From the NCBI GenBank assembly GCA_029933365.1, contig JAOZOH010000142.1, positions 1-6,671 of the forward strand: a stretch of 6,671 nt of DNA, read 5' to 3'. Position 1 is the stretch's first letter. The number at the start of each line of letters is the position of its first letter. Of the stretch, positions 1 to 6,189 are shown piece by piece. The translations under genes and the position numbers were made by a program. This DNA comes from Desulfuromusa sp. (lineage in GTDB: Bacteria; Desulfobacterota; Desulfuromonadia; Desulfuromonadales; Geopsychrobacteraceae). The notes beneath the pieces were generated by a model. It was not told where the DNA came from. It worked only from the letters and a program-made list of their open reading frames with translations, and searched no databases.

Positions 1-6
1 TCTGAC

Positions 7-35
7 ATAACCAAAAGAGGTTATTTAACCGAGGT
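7..35 (+). promoter_or_regulatory. Leader of glpS with inverted TAACC/GGTTA repeats and ribosome site
   Basis: The 45 bases before glpS hold three copies of one 5-mer in alternating orientation: TAACC at 8-12, GGTTA at 19-23 and TAACC at 26-30. The first two extend to a 6-bp inverted repeat (ATAACC 7-12 with GGTTAT 19-24). The last two form the near-palindrome GGTTATTTAACC at 19-30. A Shine-Dalgarno-like GAGG at 31-34 sits 11 bases before the glpS ATG. The repeats could be part of an operator or a leader structure, but no promoter boxes can be placed because the window starts here. The ribosome site is reasonably supported; a regulatory role for the repeats is inference. Confidence 0.35.
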
Positions 36-45
36 AAATTTTTGC

Positions 46-1140
46 ATGGCAATGGTTATTGAAAATGTAACGAAGCTGGTTGGAAAAGAATCTCATCTCC
101 GGGACATCTCCCTCCGCCTGGAACCGGGAACCTTCAATATCCTCCTCGGTCGTACATTGTCCGGGAAAACCAGCTTAATGCGACTGATGGCAGGTCTGGA
201 TCGACCGACCAGCGGGCGGATTCTGATGGATGAGCGTGACTTGACCGGTGTTTCTGTCCGTAAACGTGATGTCGCAATGGTCTACCAGCAGTTTATTAAC
301 TATCCCTCGATGAATGTTTATAAAAACATTGCCTCTCCTTTGCTTTTAGCCAAAGTCGATCCAAAAGAGATTGATCGCAAAGTCCATGAAGTCAGCGAAA
401 TGCTCCATATTGACAATCTGCTTGACCGGCTACCGGCAGAACTCTCCGGAGGGCAGCAGCAGCGAACCGCCATTGCCCGCGCATTGGTTAAGGATGCTGA
501 ACTCCTTCTGTTGGATGAACCACTGGTCAATCTTGATTACAAATTGCGCGAACAACTTCGAACCGAAATGCGGGAGATCTTTAAAAGACGCAAATCAATT
601 GTTATCTACGCGACAACAGAGCCCCTCGAAGCACTGACGCTGGGAGGGAACACTGCCGTTCTTCATGAAGGGCAACTCGAACAGTTTGGTGCAACAGTCG
701 AAGTTTATCAGCATCCACAAACCACCCGAATTGCCCAGGCATTCAGCGATCCGGCAATGAACTTTGTTAACGGAAAGGTCACCGATAAGCAGATGCAACT
801 GGAAGGGACAGAAGAAGTTCTCCTGCCAGCACACCTTCGCACTGTGTCACCGGGAAACTATCAATTCGGCATACGACCAAGCCATTTACAACTGGAACAA
901 ATATCGGCGGAAGAACTTGAATTCACCATGCAGGTCAATCTTGCTGAAATCAGCGGATCCGAAACTTATGTTCACCTTGATCATCAGGGAGGAACCTGGA
1001 TCAGCCAAAGGCAAGGGATTCACAGCTATCAGATTGATGAACAGGTTCAGGTTTATGTTAATCCAGCACACCTGTATCTCTTTGACCTGGATGGACACCT
1101 GGTTGCTTCACCGGAAAATACTTCAGTAGAACTGACCTGA
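46..1140 (+). CDS. glpS: Glycerol ABC transporter ATP-binding protein GlpS
   Basis: This is one of two cytoplasmic ATPase subunits expected to power glycerol import through GlpP/GlpQ. At 364 residues it has the length of MalK-type ATPases: a nucleotide-binding domain (about 4-235) followed by a TOBE-type C-terminal region (about 240-350). Visible motifs are a Q-loop Gln81, a canonical signature LSGGQ at 133-137, Walker B LLLLDEP with Asp157 and Glu158, and D-loop Asp164. Two motifs are off consensus. The P-loop reads GRTLSGKT (35-42), with Leu38 where the central Gly should be. The switch histidine is replaced by Thr191 in YATTEPLEAL. From memory the unusual P-loop is typical of GlpS proteins, so this is a family trait rather than decay. 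The ATG at 46 has GAGG at 31-34; an in-frame ATG at 52 is the alternative. An 11-bp gap separates it from glpT. Confidence 0.9.
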   Translation: MAMVIENVTKLVGKESHLRDISLRLEPGTFNILLGRTLSGKTSLMRLMAGLDRPTSGRILMDERDLTGVSVRKRDVAMVYQQFINYPSMNVYKNIASPLLLAKVDPKEIDRKVHEVSEMLHIDNLLDRLPAELSGGQQQRTAIARALVKDAELLLLDEPLVNLDYKLREQLRTEMREIFKRRKSIVIYATTEPLEALTLGGNTAVLHEGQLEQFGATVEVYQHPQTTRIAQAFSDPAMNFVNGKVTDKQMQLEGTEEVLLPAHLRTVSPGNYQFGIRPSHLQLEQISAEELEFTMQVNLAEISGSETYVHLDHQGGTWISQRQGIHSYQIDEQVQVYVNPAHLYLFDLDGHLVASPENTSVELT

Positions 1141-1151
1141 GGAACTTATAA

Positions 1152-2258
1152 ATGGCTCGAATAGATTTAAAAAACCTTGCCCACTCCTACCTTGCCAAGC
1201 CGGTCAAACCGGAGGACTACGCCCTGCGGAAAACCGACCACATTTGGGAAGATGGAAGTGCTTATGCCTTACTGGGACCCTCAGGATGCGGCAAAACAAC
1301 CCTGCTGAATATCATTTCAGGGCTACTTAAACCGTCCGAGGGACAAGTTCTGTTTGATGGAAAAGATGTCACCGACATGCTGCCTCAAGAACGGAATATT
1401 GCCCAGGTTTTCCAGTTTCCGGTCATCTACGATACGATGAGTGTCTTTGACAACCTGGCCTTTCCGCTACGCAACCGCAACCAACCAGAAGCGGATATCC
1501 GCGAACGGGTTAAAGAGATAGCGGAGATGCTGGAGCTACAGGATGTACTACAGAAACGGGCCGCCAATTTAAGTGCCGATGCCAAACAAAAAATTTCTCT
1601 GGGGCGGGGTCTGGTTCGAAGTGATGTTGCCGCTATTCTGTTTGACGAACCCCTCACTGTCATTGATCCGCACCTTAAATTGTTACTGCGGCGCAAATTG
1701 AAACAGATCCATGCCAAATTTAAGCTCACTATGGTTTACGTCACCCACGATCAACTGGAAGCCCTCACCTTTGCCGAAAAAGTCGTCGTTATGAATGAAG
1801 GGGAGGTCCTCCAGATCGGCACCCCACAGGAACTCTTTGAAAACCCACAACACACTTTTGTCGGTTATTTTATTGGCAGTCCCGGAATGAATTTTCTCCC
1901 CTGTACTCTACAGGGGGGAAATGCCTGTATCGGAGATACCTGCATCCCCCTCAACAACTGTCCGGAACATCTCGCTGGAAAAATTGAAATGGGGATTCGC
2001 CCGGAGTTTCTCACTCTCCACCAGGATTCACAGGCAAAGACTCACCGCGTCACCATTAAAGAGGTTGATGACCTGGGTAACTGCAAAATTGTTCGGGTCC
2101 AGCTAGAGGGCTATGACCTCAAGGTCAAAGTCCCTGAAGGGAAGGAAATTCCTGTTGAGTATGGTTATTTAGAATTCCCCCCAGAATGGATCAGACTCTA
2201 TGCTGATAGCAAATTGATCGGAAACGATTCACAGACTGCTCAGGAGCCTGAAGTATGA
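1152..2258 (+). CDS. glpT: Glycerol ABC transporter ATP-binding protein GlpT
   Basis: This is the second ATPase subunit, predicted to heterodimerise with GlpS; it is unrelated to the E. coli antiporter of the same name. It has 368 residues: a nucleotide-binding domain at about 3-240, then a TOBE-type region. It carries a perfect Walker A GPSGCGKT (42-49), Q-loop Gln88, Walker B ILFDEP (Asp165, Glu166), D-loop Asp172 and switch His199 in YVTHDQLEAL. The signature motif is degenerate: LSADA at 140-144 replaces LSGGQ, followed by KQK instead of QQR. The defects are thus the mirror image of those in GlpS. Four cysteines (251, 259, 264, 270) cluster at the start of the TOBE region, over a strong DNA inverted repeat. 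The ribosome site GAGGA at 1139-1143 overlaps the glpS stop. The gene ends in a 4-bp ATGA overlap with glpP. Confidence 0.9.
   Translation: MARIDLKNLAHSYLAKPVKPEDYALRKTDHIWEDGSAYALLGPSGCGKTTLLNIISGLLKPSEGQVLFDGKDVTDMLPQERNIAQVFQFPVIYDTMSVFDNLAFPLRNRNQPEADIRERVKEIAEMLELQDVLQKRAANLSADAKQKISLGRGLVRSDVAAILFDEPLTVIDPHLKLLLRRKLKQIHAKFKLTMVYVTHDQLEALTFAEKVVVMNEGEVLQIGTPQELFENPQHTFVGYFIGSPGMNFLPCTLQGGNACIGDTCIPLNNCPEHLAGKIEMGIRPEFLTLHQDSQAKTHRVTIKEVDDLGNCKIVRVQLEGYDLKVKVPEGKEIPVEYGYLEFPPEWIRLYADSKLIGNDSQTAQEPEV
1893..1921 (+). repeat. Strong inverted repeat (hairpin) inside glpT
   Basis: CCCCTGTA (1898-1905), the loop CTC (1906-1908) and TACAGGGG (1909-1916) form a perfect 8-bp stem. It extends outward through T1897-G1917 (wobble), C1896-G1918 and three T-A pairs, to 13 pairs with a 3-base loop. 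It lies in the coding region at residues 248-257, between the ATPase domain and the TOBE region. No T-run follows on either strand, so it is not a classical terminator. It could pause RNA polymerase or ribosomes, or be an RNA processing or stability element, but it may also be coincidental. Confidence 0.6.
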
Positions 2259-3127
2259 ATAAATGGGAAGATAACAGAGCCTGGTTCATGGTCATTCCGG
2301 TATTTTTGGTTGTAGCCGTTTCTGCCATCATTCCTCTGATGACTGTGGTCAACTATTCCATTCAGGATATTTTTGGCCCCGGGCAACGGGTTTTTGTTGG
2401 TCTTGAATGGTACAAGGATGCCCTCACCGACCCACGGCTGCATGCCGCCCTGAACCGCCAGCTACTCTTTTCCTCTCTGGTTCTCCTGATTGAAATTCCG
2501 CTGGGGATTGCAATCGCCTTGATGATGCCCAAAAAAGGGTGGGGAGCCTCTCTTAGCCTAGTCCTGGTTGCCCTGCCCTTATTGATCCCATGGAATGTTA
2601 TCGGCACGATCTGGATCATCTTTATGCGTCCCGATATTGGTCTTCTCGGTGCTGCAATCAATAATTTTGGAATCCCCTTCGATCATACCTCCTCAGGTCT
2701 GGATGCCTGGATTACCGTGATGATGATGGAGGTCTGGCACTGGACACCCCTGGTTGTTCTGTTGGCGTATGCGGGATTACAGGCGATACCTGAAGCCTAT
2801 TTTCAGGCAGCCCGCATTGACGGTGCTTCAAACTGGGCAATTTTCCGCTATATCCAGCTCCCCAAAATGCGTGGAGTCTTGATTATTGCCATTCTGCTCC
2901 GCTTCATGGATAGCTTCTTGATCTATGCAGAACCGTTTGTTCTAACCGGGGGCGGTCCCGGCAATTCGACGACATTTCTCTCTATCTACCTGGTCAAGCT
3001 GGCGGTTGGGCAATTTGACCTGGGACCGGCAGCGGCTTTTTCAATGATCTACTTCCTGATTGTACTGTTGTTCTGCTGGCTGTTCTATCAGGTCCTGCTG
3101 AAAGTTGGGACAGGAGATAAATCATGA
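2255..3127 (+). CDS. glpP: Glycerol ABC transporter permease GlpP
   Basis: This inner-membrane permease of the MalF/UgpA-like BPD_transp_1 family would form half of the glycerol channel with GlpQ. It has 290 residues and about six membrane segments (roughly 10-33, 69-91, 98-123, 152-175, 205-226 and 257-283). The cytoplasmic EAA loop that docks an ATPase is clear at 180-203: Glu180-Ala, Ala185-Ala186, Gly190 and the closing IQLP (200-203). The motif EPFVLTGGGPGNSTT before the last segment is common in this permease group. Its ATG lies in the 4-bp overlap with the glpT stop and is preceded by AGGAG (2242-2246), suggesting translational coupling. A 4-bp ATGA overlap with glpQ follows. Family and role are secure; the glycerol specificity comes from the neighbours. 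Confidence 0.9.
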   Translation: MNKWEDNRAWFMVIPVFLVVAVSAIIPLMTVVNYSIQDIFGPGQRVFVGLEWYKDALTDPRLHAALNRQLLFSSLVLLIEIPLGIAIALMMPKKGWGASLSLVLVALPLLIPWNVIGTIWIIFMRPDIGLLGAAINNFGIPFDHTSSGLDAWITVMMMEVWHWTPLVVLLAYAGLQAIPEAYFQAARIDGASNWAIFRYIQLPKMRGVLIIAILLRFMDSFLIYAEPFVLTGGGPGNSTTFLSIYLVKLAVGQFDLGPAAAFSMIYFLIVLLFCWLFYQVLLKVGTGDKS

Positions 3128-3927
3128 AATTCCAGAAAAAAACCATTGGTATCACTATCTATTTTATCCTCCTGATGCTGCCAATCTACTGGATGCTGAA
3201 TATGTCGCTGCGGACCAATGCCGATATTCTCAGCGTGTTTACCTTTTATCCAGAGCACCCGACTTTTGCCAACTATATGAAAATTTTCACCGATGAATCC
3301 TGGTATTCCGGATATTTGAACAGTTTTTACTATGTCAGCATGAACGTTGCAATTTCTCTGATCACTGCCCTCCCCGCTGCCTATGCGTTTTCACGCTACA
3401 CATTTCTGGGCGATAAGCACCTGTTTTTCTGGCTGTTGAGTAACCGGATGGCTCCGGCCGCGGTTTTTCTCCTCCCATTCTTTCAGCTCTACTCAACTTT
3501 CGGTCTGATTGATACCTATTTTGCTGTCGCTCTGGCCCATTGCCTGTTTAATGTTCCTCTGGCGGTCTGGGTTCTGGAGGGTTTCATGTCGGGAATACCA
3601 CGGGAAATCGATGAGATGGCCTATATTGATGGATACAGTTTCCCCCGCTTTTTCCTGACGATTTTTGTTCCGCTGATTCGTACCGGCATCGGGGTCACCG
3701 CCTTTTTCTGTTTTATGTTTTCCTGGGTCGAACTGCTCTTTGCCAGAACTTTGACCACCACCTCAGCTAAACCTATTGCAGCAATTATGACCCGAACCGT
3801 CAGTGCTTCAGGGCTCGACTGGGGGTTGTTGGCGGCGGCAGGAATGCTAACCATTGTTCCGGGAGCATTGGTTATCTGGTTTGTCCGCAACCATTTGGCT
3901 AAGGGCTTTGCCCTTGGTCGGGTTTAA
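3124..3927 (+). CDS. glpQ: Glycerol ABC transporter permease GlpQ
   Basis: This second inner-membrane permease of the MalG/UgpE-like type would pair with GlpP; it is not the E. coli glycerophosphodiesterase GlpQ. It has 267 residues and six likely membrane segments (about 8-29, 66-89, 100-124, 132-155, 187-208 and 232-256). The EAA loop is at 161-183: Glu161-Ile-Asp-Glu-Met-Ala166, Gly170 and IFVP (180-183), with Met and Tyr at positions that often carry Ala. The first periplasmic loop (about 30-65) holds PTFANYMKIF, a pattern usual in MalG-like permeases. The start codon overlaps the glpP stop (ATGA) and is preceded by AGGAG (3112-3116), so the two permeases are probably made in a fixed ratio. 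glpU begins 12 bp after the stop. Confidence 0.9.
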   Translation: MKFQKKTIGITIYFILLMLPIYWMLNMSLRTNADILSVFTFYPEHPTFANYMKIFTDESWYSGYLNSFYYVSMNVAISLITALPAAYAFSRYTFLGDKHLFFWLLSNRMAPAAVFLLPFFQLYSTFGLIDTYFAVALAHCLFNVPLAVWVLEGFMSGIPREIDEMAYIDGYSFPRFFLTIFVPLIRTGIGVTAFFCFMFSWVELLFARTLTTTSAKPIAAIMTRTVSASGLDWGLLAAAGMLTIVPGALVIWFVRNHLAKGFALGRV

Positions 3928-3939
3928 AGAGGTTATGAT

Positions 3940-4218
3940 ATGACCCTTGAATGGATGGCATGGACCATGCCGACAGCAATCTTCTTTATCACCATTGCGA
4001 CGATTCTGGTGGTAATGACAATCTGGCAATCCAAAGCTCCCAGTGGTGAACGGAAAGGTTTTTTGCCAATCAGAACCACCCCCGGAGATCGCCTGTTTAT
4101 CGGATTACTCAGTAGCGCCTATATCAACCTTGCCTGGCTGGGATTAACCGATTTTACCCTCTGGATCTCATTTACTATCGCCGTGATCTGGATGGCTGTA
4201 TTGATGAAATGGGGATAA
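3940..4218 (+). CDS. glpU: Small DUF2160 membrane protein of the glycerol transporter operon
   Basis: This 92-residue, strongly hydrophobic protein is recognised as the DUF2160 family, found with glpSTPQV in proteobacterial glycerol operons and called GlpU in Rhizobium. I know of no established molecular function. Three membrane segments are likely (about 11-29, 52-69 and 73-90). A basic loop at 30-51 contains KGFLPI and TTPGDR, and WLGLTD (66-71) sits between the second and third segments. The charges (Lys32, Arg38, Lys39, Arg45, Arg51 in the loop; Lys90 at the C-terminus) favour an N-out, C-in topology. The ribosome site AGAGG (3928-3932) lies 7 bases before the ATG. Its place between the permeases and the binding protein suggests an accessory or assembly subunit of the importer; that is inference. 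No signal peptide, cysteine or catalytic motif is seen. Confidence 0.85.
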   Translation: MTLEWMAWTMPTAIFFITIATILVVMTIWQSKAPSGERKGFLPIRTTPGDRLFIGLLSSAYINLAWLGLTDFTLWISFTIAVIWMAVLMKWG

Positions 4219-4323
4219 CCAAAGTTCTCGAAAGAGTCCTTCTTTACAGCGATTAAACCCTTCACGCTGCAACAGAAGGCCGGGAAACCGGACAATCGAT
4301 GAGGGGTACTATGGGAGGAGCAT
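4219..4323 (+). promoter_or_regulatory. 105-bp spacer before glpV, with small hairpins and a strong ribosome site
   Basis: This is the only long gap among the transporter genes. It carries no open frame worth reporting and no T-run terminator. Two small stems are visible: AAAGA (4231-4235) with TCTTT (4241-4245), and CCGG (4280-4283) with CCGG (4288-4291) closing a GAAA loop of the stable GNRA class. The ribosome site GGGAGG (4313-4318), 5 bases before the ATG, is the best matched among the transporter genes. Binding proteins are usually needed in excess over the membrane complex, and a strong ribosome site with a separate leader fits that. I could not place a convincing internal promoter. 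Confidence 0.45.
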
Positions 4324-6075
4324 ATGGCAAAGATAATCCGCAGGAAAAGAACCGGTGTGGGACTATTGCTTGGTCTCATCGTAGTTTTGCTGATGACCTT
4401 TACAACATCGGCAAGTGCAGATATGACGGCCGCTAAAAAGTGGGTCGACAGCGAATTCCAGCCCTCAACCCTGTCTAAAGCCGAGCAGATGAAAGAGATG
4501 GAGTGGTTCATCAATGCGGCCAAACCATTTAAAGGGATGAAAATTAAAGTTGTCTCTGAAACCATCCCGACCCACGAGTATGAGTCAAAAGTTCTGGCTA
4601 AAGCTTTCAAAGAAATCACCGGGATCGAAGTTGTTCACGATCTGATTCAGGAAGGTGATGTTATTGAGAAACTGCAGACTCAGTGGCAATCAGGAAAAAA
4701 TATCTATGATGCCTACATCAATGATTCTGACCTGATCGGAACCCACTGGCGCTACAATTTTGTCGTCAATCTGACTGACTGGATGGCCGGTGAAGGAAAA
4801 GATGTCACCCTGCCAACCCTTGATGTCGATGACTTTATCGGCAAGTCCTTTACCACGGGTCCGGATGGCAAACTTTATCAGCTTCCCGACCAGCAGTTTG
4901 CTAACCTCTACTGGTTCCGCTATGACTGGTTCAACCGTGCTGATCTGAAAGCCCAGTTTAAAAAACTTTATGGCTACGAACTCGGCGTTCCGGTTAACTG
5001 GTCCGCTTATGAAGACATTGCCGAATTTTTCAGCGAGCACGTCAAGGAAATTGATGGAAAAGCCGTTTATGGTCACATGGATTATGGTAAAAAAGCGCCC
5101 GACCTTGGCTGGCGTTTTACCGATGCGTGGCTCTCCATGGCCGGTGCCGGTGACAAAGGAATTCCAAACGGAAAACCAGTTGATGAGTGGGGTATCCGAG
5201 TCGATAAAAATGATCGCCCCGTTGGTGCCAGTGTCAGTCGTGGTGGCGCAACAAATGGTCCAGCCGCCAAGTATTCATTACGTAAGTACATGGAATGGCT
5301 GCGGAAATATGCTCCTCCAGGAGCTCTTGGGATGGATTTCTATCAGTCCTTGCCTAGTTTAGCTAAAGGCAACGTCGCTCAGCAAATTTTCTGGTACACC
5401 GCTTTTACCGCATCGATGGTTAAAAAAGGGACTCCTGTCGTCAATGACGATGGCACCCCAAAATGGCGGATGGCTCCATCCCCACATGGTCCATACTGGG
5501 AAAAAGGGATGAAACTCGGTTATCAGGATTGTGGTTCCTGGACCCTGTTCAAAAGCACTCCGGTTGACCGCCGCAAAGCTGCCTGGTTGTTCGCTCAGTT
5601 TGCTGTTTCTAAAACTGTCTCACTGAAGAAAAGTCATGTTGGTCTCACCATCATCCGCGATAGTGATATCCATGACAAATCTTTCACCGAACGTGCCCCT
5701 TACCTGGGTGGCCTGGTTGAATTCTATCGCAGCCCGGCACGGGTTGCCTGGACTCCAACCGGAACCAACGTTCCTGACTATCCAAAACTGGCACAACTCT
5801 GGTGGCAGAATATCGGTGAAGCAGTTGCTGGTGAAGTGACTGTTGATACCGCAATGGATAATCTGGCTCGTGAGCAGGACAAGGTTCTCAAGCGGATCGC
5901 TCGAAGCAAAGCTCAGGGAGATAAAGGCCCGCTGCTCAATAAAGAGCGGGATGAAGCATACTGGCTGGCGCAACCGGGTTCACCGAAAGCCAAACTTGCT
6001 AACGAAAAACCACAAGGTGAAACCGTCAATTATGATGATCTCATCAAAGCTTGGCGTGAAGGGAAAGTTCAGTAA
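4324..6075 (+). CDS. glpV: Periplasmic glycerol-binding protein GlpV
   Basis: This is the soluble receptor that would capture glycerol in the periplasm and hand it to GlpP/GlpQ. It has 583 residues. The N-terminus is a Sec signal peptide: basic KIIRRKR, a hydrophobic core at about 11-26, and a likely cut after ASA (30-32). There is no lipobox cysteine, so the protein should be free in the periplasm. The mature chain opens with a helical stretch containing WVDSEFQPSTLSKAEQMKEM (40-59), then KIKVVSETIPTHEYE (73-87) and NDSDLIGTH (133-141), which I recognise from GlpV relatives. At about 551 mature residues it is well above a typical maltose-binding-type protein (about 370-400). Part of the excess is a charged C-terminal tail from about residue 515. 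Only one cysteine was seen, in YQDCGSW. Family confidence is high; the ligand is inferred from family and context. Confidence 0.92.
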   Translation: MAKIIRRKRTGVGLLLGLIVVLLMTFTTSASADMTAAKKWVDSEFQPSTLSKAEQMKEMEWFINAAKPFKGMKIKVVSETIPTHEYESKVLAKAFKEITGIEVVHDLIQEGDVIEKLQTQWQSGKNIYDAYINDSDLIGTHWRYNFVVNLTDWMAGEGKDVTLPTLDVDDFIGKSFTTGPDGKLYQLPDQQFANLYWFRYDWFNRADLKAQFKKLYGYELGVPVNWSAYEDIAEFFSEHVKEIDGKAVYGHMDYGKKAPDLGWRFTDAWLSMAGAGDKGIPNGKPVDEWGIRVDKNDRPVGASVSRGGATNGPAAKYSLRKYMEWLRKYAPPGALGMDFYQSLPSLAKGNVAQQIFWYTAFTASMVKKGTPVVNDDGTPKWRMAPSPHGPYWEKGMKLGYQDCGSWTLFKSTPVDRRKAAWLFAQFAVSKTVSLKKSHVGLTIIRDSDIHDKSFTERAPYLGGLVEFYRSPARVAWTPTGTNVPDYPKLAQLWWQNIGEAVAGEVTVDTAMDNLAREQDKVLKRIARSKAQGDKGPLLNKERDEAYWLAQPGSPKAKLANEKPQGETVNYDDLIKAWREGKVQ

Positions 6076-6114
6076 GAACTCTTCATCTCAAACTACTTAC
6101 AATGAACACTTTGA

Positions 6115-6147
6115 GGGGCCGGAGTCTCAGCTCTGGCCCCACCTTTT
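6115..6147 (+). terminator. Terminator-like hairpin between glpV and glpD
   Basis: GGGGCCGGAG (6115-6124) pairs with CTCTGGCCCC (6131-6140) over 10 positions, nine Watson-Crick and one G-U, around a 6-base loop TCTCAG. The run TTTT (6144-6147) follows after ACC. The stem is GC-rich and begins 39 bases after the glpV stop, as expected for a Rho-independent terminator. The T-run is short and set off by three bases, so termination is probably partial. Because glpD follows 42 bases downstream in the same direction, it may lower glpD expression relative to glpV, or protect the glpV message from 3' decay. Confidence 0.6.
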
Positions 6148-6167
6148 ATAGCAACAATCTTTATCAA

Positions 6168-6184
6168 CCCCGACTCTGGGGAGG
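6168..6184 (+). promoter_or_regulatory. glpD ribosome site, possibly masked by a hairpin
   Basis: The sequence GGGGAGG (6178-6184), 5 bases before the glpD ATG at 6190, is a strong ribosome site and fixes the start. CCCC at 6168-6171 can pair with GGGG at 6178-6181 around a 6-base loop and would cover half of it. Separately, 6119-6126, which includes most of the 5' arm of the upstream terminator, can pair with 6172-6179 over 8 positions including one G-U, also reaching into the ribosome site. The ribosome site is secure; regulation by masking is inference. Confidence 0.5.
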
Positions 6185-6189
6185 CGGAC

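Noticed and set aside
764..1129. A 121-codon open frame on the + strand inside glpS in another frame
   Set aside because: It is fully contained in glpS, whose own frame carries clear ATPase and TOBE features. The alternative product is rich in Arg, Lys, Ser and Cys with no recognisable domain.
52..1140. Alternative glpS start at the ATG at 52
   Set aside because: It is only two codons downstream. GAGG at 31-34 would be 17 bases away, too far, while the ATG at 46 has a tolerable 11-base spacing. It cannot be excluded but makes no functional difference.
1200..1212. Small inverted repeat CCGGT-CAA-ACCGG near the start of glpT
   Set aside because: A 5-bp stem is easily expected by chance in a coding region of this composition, and it does not touch the ribosome site.
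4336..4353. Twin-arginine (Tat) export signal in GlpV (RR at residues 6-7)
   Set aside because: The arginines lack the usual Ser/Thr before and the Phe-Leu-Lys context after them, and the core is strongly hydrophobic. An ordinary Sec signal with an ASA cleavage site fits better.
4119..4619. A 166-codon open frame on the minus strand across the glpU-glpV junction
   Set aside because: It lies antisense to two well-supported genes, its translation resembles no family I know, and it has no convincing ribosome site. It is a by-product of codon use in glpU and glpV.
4690..5076. A 128-codon minus-strand open frame inside glpV
   Set aside because: It is antisense to the conserved part of the binding protein, with no domain or gene context of its own.
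5730..5751. Sigma-54-like GGCAC...TTGC pattern inside glpV
   Set aside because: The gap between the two elements is too short for a -24/-12 promoter, and it lies well inside the coding region.
46..6075. A sugar or glycerol-3-phosphate (Ugp/Mal-type) transporter as the alternative identity
   Set aside because: The permeases and ATPases alone would allow it. However, the DUF2160 gene, two different ATPases with the GlpS-type P-loop, the GlpV-type receptor and adjacent glpD together point to glycerol.
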